Below are positions 10,011 through 21,888 of a stretch of DNA of 58,267 bases, one piece after another (within the stretch, counting starts at the first letter, position 1; each line of letters opens with the position of its first letter). Source of the stretch: Saccoglossus kowalevskii (Eukaryota; Hemichordata; Enteropneusta; Harrimaniidae); NCBI RefSeq assembly GCF_000003605.2, contig NW_003152252.1:366764-425030 (forward strand). Direction: 5' to 3'. Below the pieces are notes generated by a model, which did no database searches, had not been told where the DNA came from, and was given only the letters and a program-made list of their open reading frames with translations. Position numbers and translations under genes: made by a program.

Positions 10011-11635
10011 TCAGTGAAAAGTTAAAAGATCCCAAATGAAATATGAAAGTGCATCAAACTTTCAGGATTTTCTCTGACTCAACAAAATTTGCAAACATTT
10101 TCTTTTAGTGGAATAAATATAATGTACACTGTACACTGTTGTGAAATAAGATTTCACATACACTGGCTATCATGTGAATTGCATTCATAAAACTACCATC
10201 CATTGTATACCAGACAAACCATGTATCACAGTAATGATATCCCTTCTTGTCTACTGCATAACTATTCATGCATATAATTCATGCTGCATGTGATGTAAGT
10301 CAGATGTTTGTTTGCTGCCACTTTATGTGAAATCTTAACCCTCTCTTCACCTAACAGATAAATCAATACACACATTTTCACAGCATTTTTCTGTATAAAC
10401 ATATTGCTTTCAAACCAATGATAATATAATACCACATAATTTATTCTGCTTTTTTTCTTCTTCAAAAATTTTACCTGTAGCCAATATTAAATTATTTTCA
10501 TTTAGTTGAAAATAGGTAAATAGATAAATAAAAATGCATAAAATTAAGCAAAAAAAAAATTAGATCTTTGAAAGGACTAAAAATAATTAGACGAATCACA
10601 GAGCTGATGTTTAGTGTCTTTTATCTCTTTTTTTTCTTGAATAATAAATAATAAAAAAATGAATTTCTGAGAACATTTTTTATTGATTGCATTTCTAGTT
10701 TTTCACTGAAAAATTGTCTTTCTTTCGAAGGTTCTGAATTGCAGCATTTTCTGGCTTTAATTTCTTGAAAATAGATTTATAATGAATAAGACAGTTTGTG
10801 TAATGTTGTATATTACTAATATATTGTCACTGTTACAGTATATACGCTAGTGAAATATACACATGTGTCGCAAATACACTACCATATTTGTATGTTATAA
10901 AGAAAGAAATCTATGACCCAGCTGTCAATTACTGTAATTTTCACTCAAACCATGTTGAATATAAAGGTACTAATGACTACTAATGTTCTAACAGGGCAGC
11001 GCACTTTCATCATTGAAAGGACGTTTTCTCCTTGATGCTGGTACGTGTACCGTCTTTAGATGAGTCACCGAGTATCTGTTCATTTAGGGGGCATTGACGA
11101 ATAATTATGGCTGAACATCGTAAAGTAGTCTGTCTGAGAAAAGCTGCAGATTTATAATCATGAATAAAACCATGAATGAGAATCAATTTGTCAATCGAAA
11201 TGTCAGGTGTAATAAAACTCACTGTCAGTAAATCATTATCCTCTATTTAATGTCAGTCAGCGGATGTTTCTTTTTTCTATTCACACCTAGCACCTGCATG
11301 TTAATATTTTAATAACCTTTCGCATACCGGTACTAATCAAAGATAAAAATAATGTCATGAAATTTTGATTTATTGCCATGCATTGGATACTAAAAGATAT
11401 CACTGCCTGATTTTTTTTTTCTACCAATGTTTTTTTTGTGCCAGGCAACAGTTCTGGACATTTAGTGTCACTGTTGTCTCTCCTGACATTTTTTTTTTTT
11501 TGTATGTGCAAATTGCAAGTGCTAGTACTGACACATAGTCATATTACATGATATTTGCATATCATATTGCATGATATTTTTAATGACTAGACGAGTGCAG
11601 TTCAAGAAAGCTCAAAATATGAAAGTAAACAAGTA

Positions 11636-11843
11636 CTGTAAAATGACTAATTTTCACTGGGTTTAAATTTCACTGATTTACCATTTCAGGCATAATCAGT
11701 GGGTTTTAAATTCACGGTTTCATCATTTAGATAATGTGTTCTATGCTAAATTTTACATATTCACTGGGTTTTAATTTAGCGCATTTTTCCAGTCAGCGAA
11801 ATAAGCTAAATTAAAACCCAGTGAATAATTAACCCCTTTACAG
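11636..11843. mobile_element. TA-flanked MITE, family CTGTAAAATGACTAATTTTC
   Basis: 208 bp between TA at 11634-11635 and TA at 11844-11845. Ends are inverted: CTGTAAAATGACTAATTTTC at the left, and AATAATTAACCCCTTTACAG at the right. Inside are repeated TCACTGGGTTTTAA blocks in both orientations. TA targets suggest a Tc1/mariner-type helper. Other copies: 18743-18927, 30115-30282 and 53582-53792. Confidence 0.75.
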
Positions 11844-14209
11844 TATGTCTTCAGACTTCTACATAGTGCTTGCTTACTTACAAAACATTACATATCTTTT
11901 CCCTGGAGATTTGTAGTTTGACCATCTGTACATAAAGGTTTTATTAACACATTGTAGACATGTATGTTATGGACATCTGAACATCTCTTAGACTTGCTTG
12001 CAGTCTGTTGTGATTCCGATGAAAAATTCTTGAAAAATAAATATAATTTGTGTAAACAAGAGGTGAACGCGAAAGTCATGTGACCACGAAATCCCAACAG
12101 ACTTGTCATCAGTTTAAACACCCTCACATTACCGACCAGATTCGGGCTTGTAATGATTGACATGTCTAATGTTTTTCAACCAATCAGAAGACAGGCTAAT
12201 TAACATATGAACTGAGACCCTGGAAACCATACACACTTTCTTGGATAAACTTAGATCCCGAAAACTTTACCTACTTTCTCAGATCTGAAGCGCATACGCC
12301 ATTTTATTTTAGCTTTTATTTCAAAAATACGTGCAATGTTATCAGAGGAATGTGTGGAGTGAGCCTTAAAAGTATTAGGATATCAAAGCAGTCTTTGATA
12401 TCAGTGAGAGGTCATGGATGTCTAATCACAATATGCTAATAACCTTTAACGCGGTTATGACATAGACATGAATATTATTTGAAAGTGCAAAAAACATTTA
12501 TTATGAAATGCCGGTATCATGTATATTCAGTCTTGACCCCCACTCTGTCTATTGTGGTATTTTGAAGACAATACACACTTTCTATCATACTAAACTGGTC
12601 ACCAAATTTAACAACTGTTTCTGGCTTTTACTCCGTAGTCTGCGTGAGCGTAGACAAGCCTAAATATGTTTTGATTGTATACAGTGCCACCAGTGGCTGT
12701 TCCCGGGGGTCCATGCGTCTAGTCTGGAACTTCTCTCTGAAAACACACAGTCATCACGCTGCACACTTTTCCATAAACAAACAAATTATTTTATACTGTG
12801 TATCAAATACCACTTCCAGTTAAGTCTCAGGGCAGATTAAAAATACAATGGAAGACAGATTAACAGTGTAAACAGCATAGACAATGAAGTCCCCAGTGCA
12901 ATCCCTGTGATTGACAAGATCCTCTTTAAATTATTTATTTTTATCACAAGCGTTCTTTACTGTACTAACATGTATGCTGCTTGACACTTTGTATATAAAT
13001 TACATGCATATTAACTCGCTTTTCCACGCTAAGTTGCTATGTCAGTACAAAGGTCAAAATACTGAGCACGTCATTACACAGTTTTACACTTTTAATATGT
13101 GTTGCGCTATAAAATCATCCAGCCAGGAGATATCACCATATGGTTCATCTGCTAGTAGTATTTCCCATGTGTGTACAGACATGTGGGCACTTTGTTAAAT
13201 TTGTTACTTACTTAAGTATGTATGTTACCAGTCATCATTATGAATATTTATTGCGCAATCTTGAGGCCATGATTACTGCAGGTAAATCAAATCTTTTCAG
13301 ATATCAATTAGATTAAGTGTTGTGTCATTTCAATTTTTGACAAAAATGGGGGAGTATTATTTGAATATGTATTTTTACTGATAGCTGCATACTGAGACAA
13401 TCTGATGTCATTTTGATGGACCGCAAGCCTGATAAATATTGTATTCTGTCAAAGTGATAAATTTAATCTATGCAGAATTTATTGAACTGTAAGTGAGTGC
13501 TTTATTTGGGTTAACTTGAAACACAGATTACAAATTTTGCAAACTGACTCTTTATTGCTCGTTTTCGTTGTTGTAATAGTTGTTTGTCCTTGCTGACTTC
13601 TCGAACATGTTAGCTGTGGATTTTCCTGGAGGCAGGATTATGATATCACAGTATTAAAACCACTTACCTTTTTTAGTAATCATGGATTGATGTTGATATA
13701 TTATCAACGAAACTATAGTGTATTAAAGGAAAATTATCTACTAATCGTTCCAATACCAAAATCAAATTTCCAATCTAGTTCATAATTTTTCATAATTTTT
13801 CATCACAACCTACAAGTAACGGAAAATTGTGTCAATTTAATCTGATATTTAAAGAAGTTATAAATAAATACAAAAAATATACAAAATTTTTGTGGAAAAC
13901 ATTGCGCTCATGCCTTTGTAGCTACAGAGAGATCAATGTGCCACCAACCATGAAAATATGACACAACATGCTGTATTTTGAGAATCCATATTGGAATTAC
14001 ATCACGAAAAACAAAAAAGCTTGCTTAAATATGTGTTGAATATGTAATTATTTTTATCACACCAACTCTTATTTGTCATCAACCGTCTGTATAGTGATAT
14101 ACAAGTCTCTGGAGTCCAATTCTATATTGAATAACAAAAATCCACTAGGTGTCATTGCCCATATTGCCTCTTTATTATATAGAAAACACTGTCTGTTACA
14201 CATATTAAT

Positions 14210-14371
14210 ACTATATTTTCACTGAAGGGATGATTCAGTGAAAATAAAATCCAGTGAATATGCATTTTTTTCTATATTTTACATTCAACTCATTAAATAT
14301 CAATGAAAATAGAACACTCAAGAAGTCTTTTCAACAAAAATTAATTCCAGCTAAAATAAAGTATTTTTCAG
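14210..14371. mobile_element. TA-flanked MITE, family CTGTAAAATACTTTATTTT
   Basis: Right end ATTAATTCCAGCTAAAATAA then agtatttttcag before TA is the reverse complement of the family's left end seen at 19201 and 35278. The inner block TTCACTGAAGGGATGATTCA also occurs in the 42481 copy. Left tip diverged. Confidence 0.55.
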
Positions 14372-16730
14372 TACTCGCGTTTTTGACCACCAAAAGCCGT
14401 AAACCGTAATTTTTCATACCAACAATGCTTCCTGATTTATGGCTTAGATTAGCCCCTTATCCAGGGGTGCGTAGTTGAGTGCACCATGACTTGCATATTT
14501 TTTTTTTCAAGTATCCGTAGGGCAGCTGTGCAGGTAATGTATGTCTTGGCTCTGAAATCTTGTATTTCTGACATTCAATTTATAATAATTTTGTCTCGTT
14601 TGTGATTTTTGAATCAAATCATTTGGATTTTCTTTCAAATACAGTGTCGTATTATATTTTTACTGTTCACTGTCAACTTTTGTCTTGTCTAGTTAATCCC
14701 CATAACATAAATAAAATCCTGTGAGAATTAATACAGTTTATTTGCAACTTGTTATGAATGTGTGAAAATAAAATTTTGCACGAAACACCTAAAATATCCA
14801 TAGCATTTCCCCCACAAGAAATGTTCTGTATTTGTACAAGGATAAAATTTCATGAAAGTCACTATGAAATCTTTGCTACTACGAGTTTTTCTCTGTTTAA
14901 CAGTATATTATTTTTTGCTGGATGAATGAATCATCAAAAATAAAGACTATTAACATAATTATACATTTGTAAACTCTGAACGAATTTGTAAAAATAAAAA
15001 TCTGTTTTTACCAACTAACATCCTGGCTATAATAAAGCATATCTATAATCTACAGTGGGATAATTCCAGGAATAGTTAGAATTATAAATGTCACATATGG
15101 ATATCAATTATCAATAGCACTGTAATAATTAATAATTCATATTTGATTGTGTTCGTAGAATTTCCTATTACTCGGCTTAGCCTTGCATTGTAGTATTACC
15201 GTAAAATCTGTATTAGAAGCTGCATCCCTAATAAAAGTTGCACCCATTCTTTTCGAATAATTGAGAACCAAAAATTCATCATTTCTCATATGTATAGATG
15301 CTCTAATAGAAACCACATCCCCTCTGTTGTATTGTACCATTTTAATAAAAGCTGCTGTTTCTAATACTGATTTTGCAGTAATGCCGGTATATGTATTGGT
15401 GATTTTCGTGACCCATGCATATCTAGATCAGTTTTGTAGTGGAGCATTTGTTACTACGGTAATACAATATTTGCATAACATTTTGATGATTTTTATACAT
15501 TTTATAGACCTGAACACCTGAATATATTACCTCCCAAAGTGGGATGACCGTAAAATTACCCCTTCTATTAAACACTGCGATTACATTTGTACCTTTGAAC
15601 TTGAACCAGCAATTAAATAATGGGGGCTATTGTAAACTTGTCATTCTGCTGTGTCATGCTGTATTCGTTACCCTGTTAACTTTATTATCAATTCTTTGCT
15701 CAGCGCATTAACATGATATTATTTTATTTATACAGTTGCTAAATTTGTCAAATTACCGAAGTCACTAGCGTTCAGTGTTTTACTTTCTTGGACTTGTTTT
15801 ACTGAATTCAACAAAAAGACACATTGCTGGGAGCTTTAATATCAACCTAATTCATTTAATGGACTTAATCCAACCCGCTTAGCAATTATATTCTAAAATT
15901 ATTCTGAATTGTTATTCATTCGGAATAAAAAGTGCTGTTAATTTCATCAAGTCATGTATATTATGGGTGTTAATTTATTTTATGAGTTTTTTTGATAATT
16001 TCTAGTGCTGGGCTACTGAATAGTTGTTCATTGTGATTTGTGTTTTTCATCATTGCTAACTGTGAATTACATGAATAACTACTTTAAGATTTGTACTGAG
16101 GTCACTTATGTAATCTAATTCAACCCTCGTAGTGAGTGCTATATTCAAATTGCAGTGTTCCAAGGATTGTTAAAACCTGATTACCATAGCTTATTAGAGT
16201 CACTATAAACTGCTGTAATTTCACGAGTGTGGCGCTACTAAGTCATGGTGACTTGAACACAATTTTGTCCACGTCGCTGTACATAAATCGTCAAGTTGGC
16301 GACATTTCCGGAAATGACAATATAATGTATGCAAAAATAGAAACTATATTTAAATGTGTATATACCGTATTTGCTCTATTAGTAGTACATATGTACATGT
16401 AAATGACAGAGACAGGTCGATGAACAAAATAAGTAATATTTAAATTATTCTGACTGCAGTTAATGTAATAGTTCATTTTTAATGGAAAATATACAGTATT
16501 ATTAATTAATTAATTAATTATTTAAGACCCAAAATGTGTTATCAGCATAAATGAATCCCAGCATTTTACACTGGAATTCTTTGGCAACCCTCAACTTTGA
16601 TCAGTAAATTATGTCTGTAATTGATTGTTGTAAACTTGACATGACTTATTAATATTATAATTTTTAGCTTACCTTTATTTTTCTTCTTTTTAACCCCCTA
16701 GATTACCTATAAAAAGCTATTGTATTGCAT

Positions 16731-16893
16731 CACGAGTTCCCTCTTTTCTTCACAAATTCACAAAACAGTCTTGTTTATAATTAAAAGTGACTCAGATTTA
16801 GTCTGTTGGTTCAAAAATTAGGGTACATTTCCAGAAATATTGAAGACTATGAAAATAAAAATTTGGACAAAAAAGTCTGGTGGTGAAAAAGTT
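16731..16893. mobile_element. Diverged MITE of the CTTTTCACCACCAG family
   Basis: Contains GTTCCCTCTTTTCTTCACAA near its left side and AAGTCTGGTGGTGAAAAAG at the right, matching the two-ended copy at 52691-52926. The left terminal CTTTTCACCACCAG itself is not recognisable here, so this copy is truncated or heavily diverged. Confidence 0.5.
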
Positions 16894-18742
16894 GGTACCG
16901 TAGTTAGGACGAAGAGAGTTATTTGATGATTGCATTGTGCGTACACAAAGAAAGAATCGTGTTTTGACAAGCTTGTAAATACCTGCTCAGTGACAGTGCA
17001 CTCCTTGATGTGTTTAGTGTCATTTCTTTTTATACTTGGGACACAGACATGATACAGCAGTGTAATTGAGAGTTTCTAATTCATTGCATGAAAAAAAAAA
17101 TCTCCATTCCTTAGGATGTTCACTTGAAAAGTTTTTTCGATAAAGTGTCAAAAATCACATCCATATGCACTGCAGACTTTGACGCTAACTTAAATATCCC
17201 CAGGGGCCATTACATATCCCCAGGGTCTCACAAGTGTAGTGCATACTATAAACCGCTAGTTATTTTCCAAATTTGCTGATTTTATTGCATTTGTGAAAAC
17301 AAAATTTGGTCAAGACGGCTGATACTACGTGTCGTATAACTGCAAAGAAATTTTCACTGCTGCAAAATTTGACGAAAAATTGTCCTTTGTGATATTGAAA
17401 GCATTTTATAGTAGGTTTATGTTTTGCTACCATAGCACAGGTATGCATTGCTACCATCTCAAAGAATGCATCGACAAGGTACAAGATATCCAATTACAAA
17501 TAAAGTCAACATACCTGTCTGCCCCGTGTGTTGTAATAGCCCTTCAAGGATTTGTCTTATACACACAGACATCTCAATCGTTCAATAGAGTTACTGTGCA
17601 TTCTATTGTAATAATTCAATGTGATAATGGCAGTCCCCCTTCTATTATAGCAACAATCCGATACTGTAAGCGGCCTAGAATTCTGAACTGTCCTCATTTA
17701 TGCCTACCTATCAATTGCACAGATTGGAGAATAAAAATGCCTGTCAGTGATGTTCATAATGTACTCCACCTGTCTCTACCAAGATATATTTGAAATAAAA
17801 TGTTTCAGTCATGTTTATTTCATGTGTACAGGTATTTGCAACTCTTCCATTTGTCCTGTTAGTAAAAACTTGATTCACAAGTCCAGGCAATTTCTACATT
17901 AACCTGTCTGGGACTGGTAGATTTGACTCAATTAATTACAACCCTTGTTCATAGATTTGTGCACAGGAAAATTCCAGCTGGAACCATTTTCACAAACCCA
18001 GATGATATTAATTATGTTAATTGACTATGAATTTAATGAACTTAGTCTTTTGAGCACAACATTTTTCCTGCCGAAATTTTGCCCATCTTTATAGATTTTT
18101 CTATCAATTCTTTGAAAATTTTTGAACAAATGGATGTAATTTCCACTCAGCTACAAGTCTTGTCTTGCTAACAGTTTTGGAAATGAACATGACGAAAAAT
18201 AGAAATTGTTAAAGACTAAGTGTTGGTTTATTCAATTCAAGAATTCGTCGTCTGATTTAGGTTGAACACTAAGTTCTTTGTTGAGAGAAAAATCTAAACT
18301 TTACTTTTCGTTTCTATGTTTTGCAAAAAAGCGTTATTTTCCCCGTTACATTCACTGGTGTTGTATGTGGTGTATACATGTTGCCAGGTATACAAAAAAT
18401 GTACTACTCAGTTGATGAGGCTTCACCAGGTCAAGCTGCTAATTTTAAAATCTATATAAAATTTATTCACAATAAATCACTATTCTACTTCAAATTTAGA
18501 GCAACAAAGTAAATGCTGGCACTCATCCCATTGAATATTTGGGGGAGGGGGTGCTCCCATTTGTTTTTTGGGGGCACTGAGTAGGTTTCAATATTAGAGG
18601 AAAAATCCTATAGAAGATCATTTTTTAGGGGGAAATAAAATAAACAAATAATCTGCCATCAAAAAAGAACAGAACAAAATAATGCACAAGTCTTCAAGTA
18701 AAGAAAACCGACAGAATACATTGAATTGAATAGAAGCAATAG

Positions 18743-18927
18743 ACTGTTAAATTTTGCTGATTTATCATTTCAGGCATAATCATTGGGTTTTAAATTCACG
18801 CTTTTGTAATTTAGATAATGTGTTCTATGCTGAATTTTACATATTCACTGGGGTTTTAATTTGGCTCATTTTCCAGTCAGCGAAATAAGCAAAATTAAAA
18901 CCCAGTGAATAATTAACCCTCTTACAG
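18743..18927. mobile_element. TA-flanked MITE, second copy of the 11636-11843 family
   Basis: Shares TTTATCATTTCAGGCATAAT, the TTAGATAATGTGTTCTATGC block and the right end with the copy at 11636-11843. It lacks about 20 bases near the left end (an internal deletion). Ends in CTTACAG before TA. Confidence 0.7.
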
Positions 18928-19200
18928 TATTCTGTGCATCATTTCTAACCTGACCCCCCTCCCAATAATAGTTTATCCCTCTCTCCAATTCTTATAGGTC
19001 TACCCTGACTGGTGTTGTTTATGCCAGTCCAGAGTGACTCATCAGTTTTTGTGACCAGTGTGAAGGTCGGATTCTAGGGACACGCAATTGGCGGTTGTCG
19101 TGTTACCTTAACATCTATCTTTAGCATGTCTCTAATTATCGTATCCGCAGTGGAGTGATATGTGATCAAGCTGACATTTTTTTTGGTAATTACAAAACTA

Positions 19201-19386
19201 CTGTAAAATACTTTATTTTGGCTGGAATTAATTTTTGATGAAACTACGTTCTGGCTGCTTTGTAGGGAATTTATTTTCACTGATAATTGATATGTTGAAT
19301 GTCAAATATAGGAAAAAAGGTATATTCGTTGGATTTTATTTCAACGGAATCATTCCTTATTAAAGCCAAAATAAATTATTTTACAG
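19201..19386. mobile_element. TA-flanked MITE, family CTGTAAAATACTTTATTTT
   Basis: TA at 19199-19200, then CTGTAAAATACTTTATTTTG; the right end AAATAAATTATTTTACAG is its imperfect inverse. The middle holds GGAATTTATTTTCACTGAT, shared with the copy at 35278-35430 and a partial copy near 21540. Confidence 0.7.
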
Positions 19387-19646
19387 TGGATGATATCGAT
19401 CAAGCTCTATTGACTCTACAGGTGTTTTGTATCTTAATTCTGACGCATTTGGAACACCGCTTGAGTTGATGTGTGTGGTAGGTACAATGTACAAAGCATT
19501 GTGTTTGACCTAAAGCTGACATTGGATTTGAAGTGAGTCGTCACATTTCACTTGACACGTACATATGTAGCTGGTTATCATGCTGGTGACTATTTACATT
19601 ATCTTTTCTTCTTAAAGGTATTTCTTCCTTTCCAATGATCCAATAT

Positions 19647-19692
<46 letters not shown>
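19647..19692. repeat. GT/TA compound microsatellite
   Basis: A run of about twelve GT units passes directly into a run of about ten TA units. It is a typical length-variable locus. Confidence 0.9.
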
Positions 19693-21471
19693 GTGCTGTT
19701 TCTTTTTTTTCTACCTGTCTATTAGGTTTCTACATGAATGAGTACATCTTAGAAAGTTGCGAAATCATTTTAGCGTGACTGCCTTCAGCAGTGATAGCTG
19801 TACCAGATTTAATTTTATAATACACATGTGAAAAATACATATTTGGACATTCTGTGGCGTACATCATTGTTTCCTCATTTTTTTTTTTACCCAAAACCAC
19901 ATTCAGAGTATTTTTCAATATTTTGTTTGTTATTCTGTATGCATTATTTCACACCGAATATTTTCACACAACAATAGAGGGTGTTGACTAAAATCACTAT
20001 GAGACTTCATTTTATATTGTCAGCATGGGCAGTCATGTAGGCCAATAAACCTAAATTGAGGATGACTTGCAGTTCTGTTTGACCTTTGTGTTTACCCACC
20101 TTTGTATTGCCCAACATCGTGGTGCCTACCATTGTAGTCCCTGAATTGTTTTGATGTAATCAATGTAGAGAAAACTATCTGACAAGTTTAGAAGTTAAAA
20201 CCTGGAGAGTTTGTTGTTTCTATGGTTGTTATAAAATGTTGGATTGACAGATTTGCACATGTAGAGGGAGCATGGAGCATTGCTATGTATCGGTACCATC
20301 TTTCTGCTGCTATTGCCATAACTAAAAAGTCAGGACATTCAATACTCAGATTTTTTGCACGGCACAAACGTATACCTAAAAAAGTAATTACTGTACCGTA
20401 TTTAAACTAGCCCCCCCCTCCAAATAATCACCTTCTTAGATTGGAGTGAATGAGCCTATGCTGCCATGTTTCTAGTTGTGCTACATGTACATATCGTGCC
20501 GCCCTTCAGCAAGTGTGCCTTCTGAACCACTTTGACTCAATGCTAACATACATGGCTTCCTCAGACACAGCCAAAAATAAGAAATTCATCATTCAACATA
20601 AAATCATACATTGGTATCCAGCTTTATTTGTAGAATTCAGTCATATTTCAAGATATTAACAATTCTAAAATTTGTATCTAATTTAAAAAGGAGGGGAAAC
20701 TAGGAGTGTGATAACAATTCCATTTTCACCCTCCCCCTCACCCACATATACAAAAAATGTATTCACTATTATTGCCTAGGGAACCGCCATGAAAATTATT
20801 TTGATTCAAGATCCATACAAAAGTAACCTTTGAATCCATGCCCTGTGTTGACATGTACGATTGAATAAACTTCCTCATAGGCAATATGTTTTGTTTATGA
20901 GCTGCTGTGAAAACATGTTGTTTCCCCAGGCTGTGATATCAGTACTATTTTGCTTACAAGTTTTGTTGTTGTAGTCAGTTTGTTTTCGTGCCAATGCCCT
21001 AGTAAAGTCAAGGAATTATTTTTTTTACTTTATACATATTCGTTGGGCGCAAGCGTAAATTGCATTCTTTTTTTCAGCTATTGTATACACTACTATATGC
21101 AGGTGAAAACATTGTTTATTTTACACAAAATGTAATTCAGACACTTTAATATCATAACATTTTAGAGATATTGTTTATTTAGTAGCTGTTTAATGGGGTG
21201 TATTTTTTATTCCACTAAAAAACATGTAAATATATAGGCATTTAATTTACTAGCTTATTCACTTGTAAACAGCTGAAGATTTTCCTTATTATAATGGTAG
21301 ATATTTGCCATTTGTGTGCATTATATTACAATTAATACACCATAATCCGTGTGGTCTGAGCAAGTAAAAAAATCCAAACAAAATTGGTAAAAAAAAACTC
21401 ATCTCTTTATCACTATCAAATTAACCATTGCTGTCATTAACTTGTATTTGGTGTCATTTTCAGTGTACTGT

Positions 21472-21600
21472 AAAACACTTTCTTTTCTTTAGCGGGAATT
21501 GATTTTCGCTGAAAGGACTTTTTTTTTGTAATTTGTATGGAATTTATTTTCACTGATTTTTGACGAGTTATATGTACTCATGAATCATGCTTACTGTCAG
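21472..21600. mobile_element. Partial TA-flanked MITE (CTGTAAAATACTTTATTTT family)
   Basis: CTGTAAAACACTTTCTTTTC, then GGGAATTGATTTTCGCTGAA and GGAATTTATTTTCACTGAT, as in the 35278 copy. No matching right end was seen. It lies 120-250 bp upstream of the KEAP1 first visible exon. Confidence 0.5.
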
Positions 21601-21720
21601 TTATTTGTTGATATTTTTTACAAAATGTCTTAATTTTTGATCATTCATTTCAGACAAAAGTGTATTTTTCATAGTCAATATTGTCTTTCTGATCACTGTT
21701 TTTTTTTTGTTTTCTTTCAG

Positions 21721-21888
21721 ATCATGAAACTGTAATCAATGGGTCTGTTTGAGGCATCATGCTGTGGTTCTTGTATTCAGTTGTGTTTTCGCGGACGTGT
21801 TCATCAAAATTCTTGTCCCCATTCATCATGTTTTAATCATCGTAGTTGGTACTTAGAAGAATTTGTGTAACTGCAGTAGTGTAGAAAA
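21721..21888 (+). promoter_or_regulatory. KEAP1 5' UTR part of the first visible exon
   Basis: A strong polypyrimidine tract and AG at 21720 (TTTTTTTGTTTTCTTTCAG) suggest that an untranslated exon lies upstream and that this exon starts at 21721. It contains a four-codon upstream ORF (ATGAAACTGTAA at 21724) and an in-frame TAG at 21877-21879, nine bases before the KEAP1 start. The main ATG is therefore the first possible in-frame start. Confidence 0.6.

Larger units (their letters stand above)
6981..21720. other. 14.7-kb interval without a supported gene
   Basis: Mostly AT-rich, with frequent stops on both strands. Short ORFs occur but lack family resemblance or matching splice partners. Contents recognised: a degenerate minisatellite (9757-10010), MITEs (11636-11843, 14210-14371, about 16731-16893, 18743-18927, 19201-19386, about 21472-21600), an ATTA microsatellite near 16500, a GT/TA microsatellite (19647-19692) and scattered copies of a TACCGTATTTGCTCTATTAG-like motif (about 16361; weaker forms at 23720, 28818 and 46937). 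Upstream KEAP1 exons could be hidden here. Confidence 0.6.

Noticed and set aside
10998-11036. Exon-like segment with AG before and GT after (GGCAGCGCACTTTCATCATT...)
   Set aside because: Two of three frames stop inside it and no phase-compatible neighbour was found.
17329-17793. 154-codon open frame on the plus strand
   Set aside because: It opens with GTG rather than ATG, has no family resemblance or domain, no splice partners, and normal AT-rich composition for the intergenic region. Probably chance.
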